From NCBI RefSeq assembly GCF_001570865.1, contig NZ_BCSM01000014.1, positions 16,169-80,168 of the forward strand: DNA of 64,000 nt. Reading direction: 5' to 3'. A model generated the notes under the pieces. That model was not told the origin of the DNA. It worked only from the letters and a program-made list of their open reading frames with translations, and made no database searches. Of this stretch, positions 33,272 through 41,358 are shown one piece after another. A program made the translations under genes and the position numbers. Every line of letters begins with the position of its first letter. Position 1 is the stretch's first letter. This stretch comes from Rothia kristinae NBRC 15354 (lineage in GTDB: Bacteria; Actinomycetota; Actinomycetes; Actinomycetales; Micrococcaceae).

Positions 33272-34396
33272 GTGACCGCCGAACCGACCCTGCCCCCCGA
33301 GATCCTCCCGCGCGACGGACGCTTCGGCGCGGGCCCGTCCAAGGTCCGCCCCGAGCAGGTGCGCGCCGTCGAACGCGCCGGCACCACGTTGCTGGGCACC
33401 TCCCACCGGCAGGCCCCGGTGCGCCGGCTGGTGGGGCAGATCCGGGAGGGACTCACCCAGCTGTTCGAGCTGCCCGAGGGACACGAGGTGGTGCTGGGCA
33501 ACGGCGGGGCCACCGCTTTCTGGGACGCCGCGACCTTCCAGCTGGTCCGCGAGCGGGCCGCGCACCTGAGCTTCGGGGAGTTCGGCGCCAAGTTCGCCCA
33601 CGCCACCGACGCCGCCCCGCACCTGGGGGCCTCGGAGATCATCACCGCACAGCCCGGCACCCGCCCGGACCCGCGCCCGGTGGAGGGGGCCGACGTCTAT
33701 GCCTGGCCGCAGAACGAGACCTCCACGGGAGTCGCCGCCCCCACCCGGCGTCCCGACTTCCTCACCCCGGACCAGCTGCTGCTGATCGACGCGACCTCGG
33801 CCGCCGGCGGGATGGCCGCGGAGGTGGCCAGCACGGATGCCTACTACTTCTCCCCGCAGAAGAACTTCGCCTCCGACGGCGGACTGTGGGTGGCCGCGCT
33901 GTCCCCCGCGGCACTCGAGCGGATCGAACGGATCAGCGCCGCCGGGCGCTGGACCCCGGCCTCCCTGGATCTGAGCACCGCGGTGGCCAACTCCCGGAAG
34001 AACCAGACCTACAACACCCCGGCGATCGCCACACTGGTGATGCTGGCCGAGCAGATCTCCTGGATCAACGACCAGGGTGGCCTGGCCTGGGCGGCCGCGC
34101 GCACCCGGGAGTCCTCGGACCTGGTCTACGCCTGGGCCGAGGCCAGCGAGGTGGCCCGCCCGTTCGTGGCCCGGGAGCAGGACCGCTCCACGGTGATCAC
34201 CACGGTGGACTTCGACGACGCCGTGGACGCCGCCCGGATCGCGGGGATCCTGCGCGCGCACGGCGTCGTGGATGTGGAGCCGTACCGGAAGCTGGGGCGC
34301 AACCAGCTGCGCATCGCGACGTTCACCGCGATCGAGCCGGCGGATGTGCAGGCGCTGCTGGCCTGCATCGATCGCATCCTCGAGCAGATCCTCTGA
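33272..34396 (+). CDS. serC: Phosphoserine aminotransferase
   Basis: This 374-residue PLP enzyme converts 3-phosphohydroxypyruvate and glutamate to phosphoserine in serine synthesis. Lys197 in YYFSPQKNFASDGG carries PLP; FGAGPSKVR, GTSHRQ, NGGATAFWDAA and DATSAAGG match the actinobacterial/mycobacterial SerC group. The GTG at 33272 gives a normal N-terminus (TAEPTLPPEILPRDGRFGAGPSK); the frame is open upstream to 33062 without family similarity. It is divergent from dtxR. A CCCGGG hairpin (34404-34420) separates it from the convergent MFS gene. Confidence 0.95.
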   Translation: MTAEPTLPPEILPRDGRFGAGPSKVRPEQVRAVERAGTTLLGTSHRQAPVRRLVGQIREGLTQLFELPEGHEVVLGNGGATAFWDAATFQLVRERAAHLSFGEFGAKFAHATDAAPHLGASEIITAQPGTRPDPRPVEGADVYAWPQNETSTGVAAPTRRPDFLTPDQLLLIDATSAAGGMAAEVASTDAYYFSPQKNFASDGGLWVAALSPAALERIERISAAGRWTPASLDLSTAVANSRKNQTYNTPAIATLVMLAEQISWINDQGGLAWAAARTRESSDLVYAWAEASEVARPFVAREQDRSTVITTVDFDDAVDAARIAGILRAHGVVDVEPYRKLGRNQLRIATFTAIEPADVQALLACIDRILEQIL

Positions 34397-34420
34397 AACC
34401 CCGCCCGGGATGTGCCCGGG

Positions 34421-35719
34421 TCACCGAGGTTCCTGGATCTCCAGGGCCGCGGTGATCGGGTGGGTGGCCGGGCCCAGCTCCGGCTCCTCCTCTTCGCGCT
34501 CCACGCGCCAGAAGCCGCGCCGGGAGCGGTCGAAGGTCAGGTGCAGCTCCTGCGAGCGCCAGTACCAGACCAGGCCCACCAGGGCGGTGAGCAGCCCGGC
34601 CACCACAGCCACGCCCAGGCCCCAGCGGGCCCCCATGACGTCGTTGACCAGGCCCACCAGCGGCGCCCCGATGGGCGTGCCACCGAGGAACACGGCCATG
34701 TAGATGCTCAGCACCCGCCCGCGCATCGAGGGGCGGGTGGTGACCTGCACGTAGGCGTTGGCCGAGGTAATGAAGGTCAGCGCGGCCAGGCCCATCGGCA
34801 CCAGCACCACCGCGAAGACGATCACGTTGGGGGCCAGCGCCCCCGCCAGGCAGGTCAGCCCGAAGGCGCCGGCGGAGCCGAAGATGAAGCGCAGCCGGGG
34901 ACGGTCCCGGCGGGCGGCCATGAGCGTGCCGGTCACGGAGCCGATGGCCATCGTGGAGGAGAGGAAGCCGAACTGATCCGCCCCGTAGCCGAACTCGCTG
35001 GTGGCCATCGCGGCGATGTTGATCGCTGAGTTCATCCCGAAGGTGCCCACCAGGAACGCCCCGACGATCACCGCGAGGATGTCCGGGCGGCGTCGGATGT
35101 AGGCCAGGCCCTCGCGCATCCGGGTGTCCTCCCGGGAGACCCGGGGCATGGGCCGCAGCCTGGCGACGTCGATGCGCGCGATCGCGAGGATCATCGCCAG
35201 AAACGTCACCGTGTTGATCAGGAACAACCAGCCGGGCCCGACCGCGGCCACCAGCACCCCGGCCACGGCCGGACCGAGCATGCGCGCGACGTTGAAGGAG
35301 GTGGAGTTCAGCGCGACCGCGTTGGGCAGGTCCCGGTCCGGGACGAGGTTGGAGACGAAGGTCTGGCGCACCGGGGTGTCCAGGGCGGTGACCACCCCCA
35401 GGGCCAGGGCGAAGATGTAGACGTGCCACATCTGGGCGTGGCCGGAGAGCACCAGCAGCCCCAGGCCCAGCCCCAGCAGGGCCTGAGCCCCCTGGGTCCA
35501 GAACAGCACGCGACGCCGGTCCAGGCGGTCCGCCAGCACCCCGGCGTAGGGGGCGAGGAACAGCTGGGGCACGAACTGCAGGGCCGTGACGATGCCCATC
35601 GCGGTGGAGTCCTCGTGGGACAGGGAGTTGAACACCAGCCAGTCCTGGCCGATGCGCTGCATCCACGTGCCCACGTTGGACACCAGCGCCCCGGCGAACC
35701 AGATGCGGTAGTTGCGCAC
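34421..35719 (-). CDS. MFS transporter (MFS_3 / TMS-type exporter), start unclear
   Basis: At least 432 residues and 12 membrane segments. It begins VRNYRIWFAGALVSNVGTWMQRIGQDWLVFNSLS and has APYAGVLADRLDRRRVL (motif A), as in MFS_3 exporters; the substrate is unknown. The GTG at 35719 is the only standard start in frame, but it has no ribosome-binding site and cuts the family-typical RSL before VRNYR. In-frame codons upstream (TSTTTAETAGGGTFRSLR) look like a genuine N-terminus, but they reach a stop with no ATG, GTG or TTG. AGAGGAGAGG and a GTG (35776-35785) are placed as expected but in another frame. A start-proximal frameshift or a sequence error is likely. Confidence 0.8.
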   Translation of the reverse strand: MRNYRIWFAGALVSNVGTWMQRIGQDWLVFNSLSHEDSTAMGIVTALQFVPQLFLAPYAGVLADRLDRRRVLFWTQGAQALLGLGLGLLVLSGHAQMWHVYIFALALGVVTALDTPVRQTFVSNLVPDRDLPNAVALNSTSFNVARMLGPAVAGVLVAAVGPGWLFLINTVTFLAMILAIARIDVARLRPMPRVSREDTRMREGLAYIRRRPDILAVIVGAFLVGTFGMNSAINIAAMATSEFGYGADQFGFLSSTMAIGSVTGTLMAARRDRPRLRFIFGSAGAFGLTCLAGALAPNVIVFAVVLVPMGLAALTFITSANAYVQVTTRPSMRGRVLSIYMAVFLGGTPIGAPLVGLVNDVMGARWGLGVAVVAGLLTALVGLVWYWRSQELHLTFDRSRRGFWRVEREEEEPELGPATHPITAALEIQEPR

Positions 35720-35820
35720 GCGCAGGGAGCGGAAGGTGCCTCCGCCGGCGGTCTCGGCTGTGGTGGTGCTCGTGTGCCCTCACCTCTCCTCTCGACCCGG
35801 GTCCGCGGACCCGGGATGGC

Positions 35821-36441
35821 TCACCGCCCGGCGGTCTGGGTCTCGGTGCTGTGCTGCTGGGAGGTCGCCTCGGCGGCGCCCGCCTCGGTCCGGCGGCCCT
35901 GCTCGGAGCCCTCACCATCGGCGGCGTCCTGCGCGGGGGTCTCCTGCTCGTCGGCCGACTGCTCGGTCGACTCGGCGCCGTCCTGCGCGGCGCCGCCCTG
36001 AGCGGCGGTCCCCTGATCGGCCTTGCGCTGCGCTGCCAGCTCCTCGGGGCGCACCCGCTCGGACCAGGGCACCCACTCCGGGGAGAGCAGGGCATCGGGT
36101 CCGGGCAGCAGGCCCACCTCGCACACGGTCGCGGTCTTGGACCGCGGGGCCCGGGAGAGCGTGGCGAACCAGCTCCAGCCGCGGTAGCCCTTCAGCGTGC
36201 ACTCGAACAGGTGGGTGGAGAGACGATCCTCCTCCCCGCGCACCTCGTGGCCCTCGCCGAGGGTCGAGGCGTCGGTGATCTCCAGGATCCCGGCGCGGGC
36301 GGTGTCCACGGCGGCGGCCAGCACCTCATCGGGGGTGGAGCGGCGCCGACGCCGGGGCTTGGCGGCATCGCCCAGCAGCGGCTGGGCCTCGGGTGTCTGT
36401 GTGCTCTCCTGCGCGTCGGTGCGCTCGGCCATCGGGCTCAC
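35821..36441 (-). CDS. DUF3027 family protein
   Basis: About 206 residues. A basic segment (KPRRRRRST) precedes the DUF3027 core (about 35-130): PDEVLAAAVDTARAGILEI, VRGEEDRLSTHLFECTLKGYRGWSWFATLSRAPRSKTATVCEVGLLPG, ALLSPEWVPWSERV. A disordered Gln/Glu/Ala tail follows. DUF3027 is an actinobacterial family of unknown function. The GTG at 36441 overlaps the stop of the cold-shock gene as GTGA, so translation is probably coupled; an ATG 9 nt later (36432) is the alternative. The pairing with a cold-shock protein is common in Micrococcales. Confidence 0.85.
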   Translation of the reverse strand: MSPMAERTDAQESTQTPEAQPLLGDAAKPRRRRRSTPDEVLAAAVDTARAGILEITDASTLGEGHEVRGEEDRLSTHLFECTLKGYRGWSWFATLSRAPRSKTATVCEVGLLPGPDALLSPEWVPWSERVRPEELAAQRKADQGTAAQGGAAQDGAESTEQSADEQETPAQDAADGEGSEQGRRTEAGAAEATSQQHSTETQTAGR

Positions 36442-36818
36442 GCGTCCAGCTCGTCGGCGACGGTGCGCAGGATCGAGGCGGTCTTGCGCCCGACCGCGCG
36501 ATCCGGGTAGCGGCCGCGCCGCAGGGTGTTGGAGACCCCGTCCAGCAGCTTGATCAGGTCCTCGGTGATCACCGCCATCTCCTCGGCGGGCTTGCGGTGG
36601 TTCTTGACCGAGGAGGGCATCCGATCCAGGACGCGCGCGGACAGCGCCTGGGCGCCGCGGCGACCCTCGGCGATGCCGAACTCCAGGCGGGTCCCGGCGC
36701 GCACCTTCGCTCCGGTGGGCAGGGCGGAGGCCGGCAGGAAGACCTCCTGGCCGTCCTCGGCGGCCACGAACCCGAAGCCCTTCTGCTCGTCGTACCACTT
36801 CACTTTTCCGGTGGGCAT
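36438..36818 (-). CDS. Cold-shock domain protein with C-terminal extension
   Basis: This 126-residue protein starts with a cold-shock domain of about 65 residues: GKVKWYDEQKGFGFVAAEDGQEVFLPASALP contains RNP1 (KGFGFV) and an altered RNP2 (VFLPAS rather than VFVHFS). The domain binds single-stranded nucleic acid. The remaining 60 residues (NHRKPAEEMAVITEDLIKLLDGVSNTLRRGRYPDRAVGRKTAS) are the helical extension typical of actinobacterial CspB-like proteins. The ATG at 36818 follows GAAGGAAG. A TGTATGAT extended -10 box (37027-37022, minus) may start a leader of about 200 nt, which would fit cold-shock control at the mRNA level. Confidence 0.9.
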   Translation of the reverse strand: MPTGKVKWYDEQKGFGFVAAEDGQEVFLPASALPTGAKVRAGTRLEFGIAEGRRGAQALSARVLDRMPSSVKNHRKPAEEMAVITEDLIKLLDGVSNTLRRGRYPDRAVGRKTASILRTVADELDA

Positions 36819-37021
36819 GGTCTGCTTCCTTCGCTGCATCGGTGTCGGGGCGCGGGGAGGCCCCGAGGCGCTCCCCGGCGGGGACGCGACGGCGCGTCGG
36901 GTTCCCCGGCGCCGTCCGGGCGGGGCGCGCCGCCGCCCTCGACCGGTGCATCCTCGCGGGTCCCTTCGGCGGGACCGGCGGACCGGGCGGCGTGCGGCGC
37001 GAAACGTCAGTATCGGTGTCG

Positions 37022-37027
37022 ATCATA
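37022..37027 (-). promoter_or_regulatory. Extended -10 box of the cold-shock gene
   Basis: TATGAT preceded by TG on the minus strand, about 205 nt upstream of the cold-shock start. No clear -35 box is seen. Confidence 0.4.
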
Positions 37028-37099
37028 CAGGGCGGCAGGGTCCCCGTCCCGGGCGTTCGCCGTGGGCCGGGGCGCGCGCCGCACGGTACCGTGGTGCCC

Positions 37100-37372
37100 A
37101 TGACCCGCTCCGCCTCACCGCAGCCCGCCGCCCCCACCCCCTCCCCCCGACGGGAAGGGGACGACTCGCGCGCCGTCGCGGTGACCGCCGCGGCCGGCGG
37201 GATCCTCGGGGTGCTGGCGGCCCTGGTCGGCGTCGGGATGCTGGTGGCCAAGGCCTTCGGCGCCCACCCGTGGCCCGTCATCAGCCAGATCCCGCTGCTG
37301 ATGCTGCCCGTGGCGTTCCTGCTGCTGATGGCCGCGCTGATCCTGGCCGTGCGGCGTCGTCGTCGGGTCTGA
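37100..37372 (+). CDS. Small two-helix membrane protein
   Basis: A 90-residue protein. The first 28 residues are polar (Pro/Arg-rich); two membrane segments follow (AVTAAAGGILGVLAALVGVGMLVA and PVISQIPLLMLPVAFLLLMAALILAV), ending in a basic RRRRRV anchor. The family is not recognised. A TACCGT -10 box ends 7 nt before the ATG, indicating a leaderless transcript. It precedes the two-component genes by 88 bp on the same strand. Confidence 0.7.
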   Translation: MTRSASPQPAAPTPSPRREGDDSRAVAVTAAAGGILGVLAALVGVGMLVAKAFGAHPWPVISQIPLLMLPVAFLLLMAALILAVRRRRRV

Positions 37373-37460
37373 CAGCGCCCGGAACCCGCCCGAGCCGCTC
37401 GCAGCGGATATCCGAGAGACGCTCAGGAATCCCCCAGGGACCTGCGGGACACTGACCAGC

Positions 37461-38165
37461 GTGAAGAAGACACAGCCTGAAGCCAAACTCCTGGTCGTCG
37501 ACGACGAGCCCAACATCCTCGAGCTGCTGGCGACCTCCCTGCGCTTCGCCGGATTCGAGGTGGTCACCGCCTCCAACGGACGCGAGGCCCTGGACAAGGC
37601 CACCGCGGAGACACCGGACCTGGCGGTGCTGGACGTGATGCTCCCCGACATGGACGGCTTCACCGTGACCCGCCGGATCCGCGCGACCGGGCTGGTGTTC
37701 CCGATCCTCTTCCTCACCGCCAAGGACGACACCGAGGACAAGGTCACGGGCCTGACCGTCGGCGGCGATGATTACGTGACCAAGCCGTTCAGCCTGGACG
37801 AGGTCGTGGCCCGCATCCGCGCGGTGCTGCGGCGCACCCAGGCGCTGGAGGAGGACTCCCGGCTGCGCGTGGAGGACCTGGTCCTGGACGACGACGCCCA
37901 CGAGGTCTTCCGCGGGGACCGGGAGATCGACCTATCCCCCACCGAGTTCAAGCTGCTGCGCTACCTCATGCTCAACCCCAACCGGGTGCTGTCCAAGGCG
38001 CAGATCCTGGACCACGTGTGGGAGTACGACTTCAACGGGGATGCCTCCATCGTGGAGTCCTACATCTCCTACCTGCGCCGGAAGATCGACAACGACAAGA
38101 CCCAGCCGGCCCTGATCCACACCAAGCGCGGCGTGGGCTACCTGCTGCGCACCTCCAAGCACTAG
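37461..38165 (+). CDS. OmpR/PhoB-family response regulator
   Basis: This 234-residue regulator has a receiver domain with acidic pocket D14/D15, phospho-acceptor D58 in AVLDVMLPDMDG and K108 in YVTKPFS. A winged-helix DNA-binding domain follows (about 135-232: DLSPTEFKLLRYLMLNPNRVLSKAQILDHVWEYDF and ESYISYLRRKID). The sequence is close to the actinobacterial TcrA/PhoP/TrcR-like group. The start is GTG. The histidine kinase follows 6 nt after the stop. The stimulus is unknown. Confidence 0.93.
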   Translation: MKKTQPEAKLLVVDDEPNILELLATSLRFAGFEVVTASNGREALDKATAETPDLAVLDVMLPDMDGFTVTRRIRATGLVFPILFLTAKDDTEDKVTGLTVGGDDYVTKPFSLDEVVARIRAVLRRTQALEEDSRLRVEDLVLDDDAHEVFRGDREIDLSPTEFKLLRYLMLNPNRVLSKAQILDHVWEYDFNGDASIVESYISYLRRKIDNDKTQPALIHTKRGVGYLLRTSKH

Positions 38166-38171
38166 CCTTCC

Positions 38172-39671
38172 GTGTCCGCCGTCACCGATCGGGTCCGCAA
38201 CTCCCGGCTGGGGGCGCTGTCCCTGCGCACCCAGCTGGTCATGCTGACCGGGCTGCTGCTGGTCCTGGCCATCGCGGTGATGGGCCTGGTGTCCATCTCC
38301 GCGCTGCGCGCTCAGCTGGTCTCCCAGATGGACTCGGACATGTCCGCCAACGCCTCCTCTCTGGCCCGCTCCCTGGGTCAGCGCAGCGGCGGGGACGATT
38401 CCGCGCAGGATTCGCAGTACGCCGCCTACCTGCTGGATGCCGACGGCAACCTGGTGGACTCCGCGAACACCTCCCACCTGGACTCCACCCCCGTGCTCAC
38501 GGGATGGACCCACGACACCGTGGACCGCTTCTCCGGCCAGGGCTTCACCGTGCCCGGGGTGGGCGGGGGCACGCAGTGGCGGATCACGCCCTTCTCCCTG
38601 TCCGGCACGGACAAGTCCATGATCGTCGCCTCCCCCCTGAACCGGGTGGAGCAGACCGTGGCGCTGGTGGGCATGCTGACCCTGGCCTTCGGGTTGGCGA
38701 CGCTGCTGGCCGCCATCGCCCTGGGGTGGGTGCTGGTCACCCGCGCCTTCGAGCCGCTGGCCCGGGTGGAGCGCACCGCCGCGCGGATCGCCGCCGGGGA
38801 CCTGTCCCAGCGCATCGAGCGGTACAACCCGCGCACCGAGCTGGGGCGGCTGTCCATGTCCCTGAACGTGATGCTGACCCGCATCGAGGAGGCCTTCGAC
38901 GCCCGCAAGCGCTCGGAGGTGAAGATGCGCCGATTCGTCGGGGACGCCTCCCACGAGCTGCGCACGCCCCTCGTCACGATCCGCGGGTACTCGGAGCTGT
39001 ACCGGCACGGCGCGCTGCAGAGCGAGGAGGACATCGCCAAGGCGATGAGCCGGATCGAGGCGGAATCCGTGCGGATGGGCCGTCTCGTGGAGGACCTGCT
39101 GATGCTGGCCCGCCTGGACGAAAACCGACCGGGCGAGTCCCAGCGGGTGGATCTGATGGAGCTGGCCCAGGACGCCGCGGACGACGCCGAGGCCAGCGCC
39201 CCGGACCGGGTGGTGCGGGTGGTGGGGCTGGAGGACGGCCCGGCCCTGCCCGCCCCGGTCTTCGGCGACGAGGCCCGGCTGCGCCAGGTCCTGGCGAACC
39301 TCGTGACCAACGCGATCCGCTACACCCCGGCAAGCAGCCCGATCGAGCTGGCGGTGGGCGTGCAGCCCGGCATCGACGGCGGCTTCGTCTCGGTGCTGAA
39401 GGTCGTGGACCACGGCCCCGGCATCGAGGGCGAGGAGGCGGAGAAGGTCTTCCAGCGCTTCTACCGGGCGGACACCTCCCGGACCCGGGAGACGGGCGGG
39501 ACGGGGCTGGGCCTGGCCATCGTCGCGGCGATCGTGGACCAGCACCACGGCACGGTGCGCGTCGAGCAGACCCCGGGCGGCGGGACGAGCATGGTCGTGC
39601 GGATCCCGCAGCTGCGCACCGACGCCGACGGCGCCGCCCTGGATCCCCATTCGGGGGAGATCAGGGAATGA
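38172..39671 (+). CDS. Sensor histidine kinase
   Basis: This 499-residue kinase has two membrane segments (LVMLTGLLLVLAIAVMGLVSI, and about 155-185) enclosing an extracellular domain of about 115 residues, then HAMP (VTRAFEPLARVERTAARIAAGDLSQRI). The phospho-acceptor His261 is in FVGDASHELRTPLVTIRGY, and the ATPase domain has N (LANLVTNAIRYTP), G1 (VVDHGPGIEGE) and G2 (TGGTGLGLAIVAAIV) boxes. It should phosphorylate the adjacent regulator. The GTG at 38172 starts 6 nt after the regulator gene's stop. A GGGGTTCT/AGAACCCC hairpin follows the gene. Confidence 0.93.
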   Translation: MSAVTDRVRNSRLGALSLRTQLVMLTGLLLVLAIAVMGLVSISALRAQLVSQMDSDMSANASSLARSLGQRSGGDDSAQDSQYAAYLLDADGNLVDSANTSHLDSTPVLTGWTHDTVDRFSGQGFTVPGVGGGTQWRITPFSLSGTDKSMIVASPLNRVEQTVALVGMLTLAFGLATLLAAIALGWVLVTRAFEPLARVERTAARIAAGDLSQRIERYNPRTELGRLSMSLNVMLTRIEEAFDARKRSEVKMRRFVGDASHELRTPLVTIRGYSELYRHGALQSEEDIAKAMSRIEAESVRMGRLVEDLLMLARLDENRPGESQRVDLMELAQDAADDAEASAPDRVVRVVGLEDGPALPAPVFGDEARLRQVLANLVTNAIRYTPASSPIELAVGVQPGIDGGFVSVLKVVDHGPGIEGEEAEKVFQRFYRADTSRTRETGGTGLGLAIVAAIVDQHHGTVRVEQTPGGGTSMVVRIPQLRTDADGAALDPHSGEIRE

Positions 39672-39675
39672 TCGC

Positions 39676-39695
39676 GGGGTTCTCCACAGAACCCC
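39676..39695. terminator. Hairpin after the histidine kinase gene
   Basis: GGGGTTCT pairs with AGAACCCC around CCAC, 4 nt after the stop codon. It lacks a T-tract and could partly attenuate read-through into the WXG100 gene. Confidence 0.5.
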
Positions 39696-39739
39696 GGTGC
39701 TGCGGGGTCCGAAGCGGTTCGGGGACTCGCCTGTCGGCC

Positions 39740-39745
39740 TAGTCT
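39740..39745 (+). promoter_or_regulatory. -10 box of the WXG100 gene
   Basis: TAGTCT matches TANNNT. It predicts a leader of about 74 nt before the ATG at 39826, which has GAAGGAGA as ribosome-binding site. Confidence 0.45.
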
Positions 39746-39825
39746 CCTGGGCATGGGCACGCCGATCGGCGGCTCACCGCCCGCCCCGCGGAACCTCCGC
39801 CGGGCGCCGTTCGAAGGAGACCATC

Positions 39826-40116
39826 ATGGCCCGTTTCGTCGTCGATTCCGAGATCATCGCCACCAAGACCGCCGAAGCCCGCGGCTTCATGGAGCGCATC
39901 ACCTCCGAGGTCAACGGCATGACCGCCTCGCTGCAGGATCTGCAGAGCTCCTGGACCGGCTCCGCGTCGGTGAACTTCCAGGAGGTGCTCACCCACTGGC
40001 GGGCCACCCAGGCGCAGGTGGAGCAGTCCATCGGCGAGATCAACACGGCCCTGTCCCACGCCGGGGTCAACTACGCCGACACGGAGGCCGCCAACGCCGC
40101 GATGTTCATCGGCTGA
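39826..40116 (+). CDS. WXG100 family (EsxA-like) protein
   Basis: This 96-residue helical-hairpin protein has the W-x-G turn in LQSSWTGSASVNFQEVL (about residues 40-56). Length and the flanking long helices fit ESAT-6/EsxA proteins, which leave the cell through type VII secretion. The usual C-terminal Y-x-x-x-D/E export signal is not evident; NYADTEAANAAM near the end is the nearest match. No EccC ATPase, partner Esx or PE/PPE gene is in the window, so its secretion partner lies elsewhere. GAAGGAGA precedes the ATG. Confidence 0.88.
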   Translation: MARFVVDSEIIATKTAEARGFMERITSEVNGMTASLQDLQSSWTGSASVNFQEVLTHWRATQAQVEQSIGEINTALSHAGVNYADTEAANAAMFIG

Positions 40117-40242
40117 CCCGGACGGGCGCTGCCCTCGGGCGCGCCGGGCACGGATGCTCCGGCTCGGGGCAGGCTCATCCGAGTTCGGGGTCCCGGGCTC
40201 CCGCTGCCTCGCGCGGGCACCGGCCCCGCCTGCCGGGTCGGG

Positions 40243-41337
40243 TCAGTCCTCGGGGGTGTCCTGGCGCAGCAGCAGCCGCCACCCGGGGCCCTCCTGCTCT
40301 GCCCCGGCCCGGGTCCACAGGCTGGAGCGCAGCAGGGGGCCCCGGCGCCCGGCGGCCCGACTGATCAGCAGCACGGAGTCCGGGTCCGGGCGCAGGGCGC
40401 GCAGCGGCTCCGGGTCGGTGTCCTGGGCGAAGGCCTGCTGCGGGTAGCGCAGCGCGGTCTCGCGATCCGCGACCCGTCCCCGCCGGGTCACCCAGGTCAG
40501 GTCGGGATGCAGGTGCCGCCCCAGGGCCCGCGGATCCTCGTGCAGCTGCGGCCGGCCCAGGGCCGCCTCGAGGCGCCGGACGACGTCGAGGTCGGCGGCG
40601 GGGGCAGTCCCGTCGGCGTCGGAGGCAGACCCGTCTGCCACGGTCCTGCCAGCGACGGCGGTGTCGACCGAGCCATCGACGACGGCGGTGCCGGCCGAGG
40701 CGTCGGCGCGGGTTTCCTGCGACCGGGTGAGTCCGCTCCCCGGCGTCGCGGAGGCATCCCGCGCCGAGGCTGCCGCCTGCGAGGCGGGCGCGCCCGCCCG
40801 GGCGCGGTCTCCGGAGGGGAAGCCGGGACCGCGCTCGGGTTCGCGCCCGCGCTGATAGGCGGTGGCCGCGGCCCGGGCGCGGGCATCGGCGGCTTCGTTC
40901 AGCGCGTGCCCGGCGTGGCCCTTGACCCACTCGAACTCGCAGCGCCGACCCTGCATCGCGGCGTCGAGCGCCTCGAGCAGGTCCCGGTTCAGCACCGGCT
41001 TGCGGTCCTTCTTCCGCCACCCGTTGCGCTTCCAGCCGGGCATCCACCGGGTGATGCAGTTGATCGCGTACTGGCTGTCGCACAGGATCCGCAGCGGGCG
41101 CCCCGGCTGATCCGCGGTGGCCTCCAGCAGGGCCAGCACGGCCTTGAGCTCGCCCATGTTGTTGGTCCCGTGCGGCCAGCCCCCGGCCTCCCAGGTGTCC
41201 TCATCCACGTACCAGGCCCACCCGGCCGGGCCGGGGTTGCCCAGGGCGGAGCCGTCCGCGGCGGCCACCAGCGGCCGCCCCTCCCCGGCGGTCTCGGCAG
41301 CGGATGCGGAACGGGTGGGGGAAGCCTCGGGGGTCAT
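40243..41337 (-). CDS. rnhA: Ribonuclease H fused to an NTF2/DUF4440-like domain
   Basis: This 364-residue protein. Residues 20-160 are RNase HI: D28 (AADGSALGN), E63 (NNMGELKAVL), D87 (LCDSQYA) and D151 (EAADARARA) are the catalytic acids, with His141 in VKGHAGH. It removes RNA from RNA:DNA hybrids. An Ala/Asp-rich linker of about 80 residues follows, then a C-terminal domain (about 255-364: VVRRLEAALGRPQLHEDPRALGRHLHPDLTWVTRRGRV, VLLISRAAG, GWRLLLRQDTP) that resembles the NTF2-like/DUF4440 fold. A TAGAAT -10 box lies 8 nt before the ATG, so it is probably leaderless. It is convergent with the WXG100 gene. Confidence 0.88.
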   Translation of the reverse strand: MTPEASPTRSASAAETAGEGRPLVAAADGSALGNPGPAGWAWYVDEDTWEAGGWPHGTNNMGELKAVLALLEATADQPGRPLRILCDSQYAINCITRWMPGWKRNGWRKKDRKPVLNRDLLEALDAAMQGRRCEFEWVKGHAGHALNEAADARARAAATAYQRGREPERGPGFPSGDRARAGAPASQAAASARDASATPGSGLTRSQETRADASAGTAVVDGSVDTAVAGRTVADGSASDADGTAPAADLDVVRRLEAALGRPQLHEDPRALGRHLHPDLTWVTRRGRVADRETALRYPQQAFAQDTDPEPLRALRPDPDSVLLISRAAGRRGPLLRSSLWTRAGAEQEGPGWRLLLRQDTPED

Positions 41338-41358
41338 GGGTCCGGATTCTACCGACTC

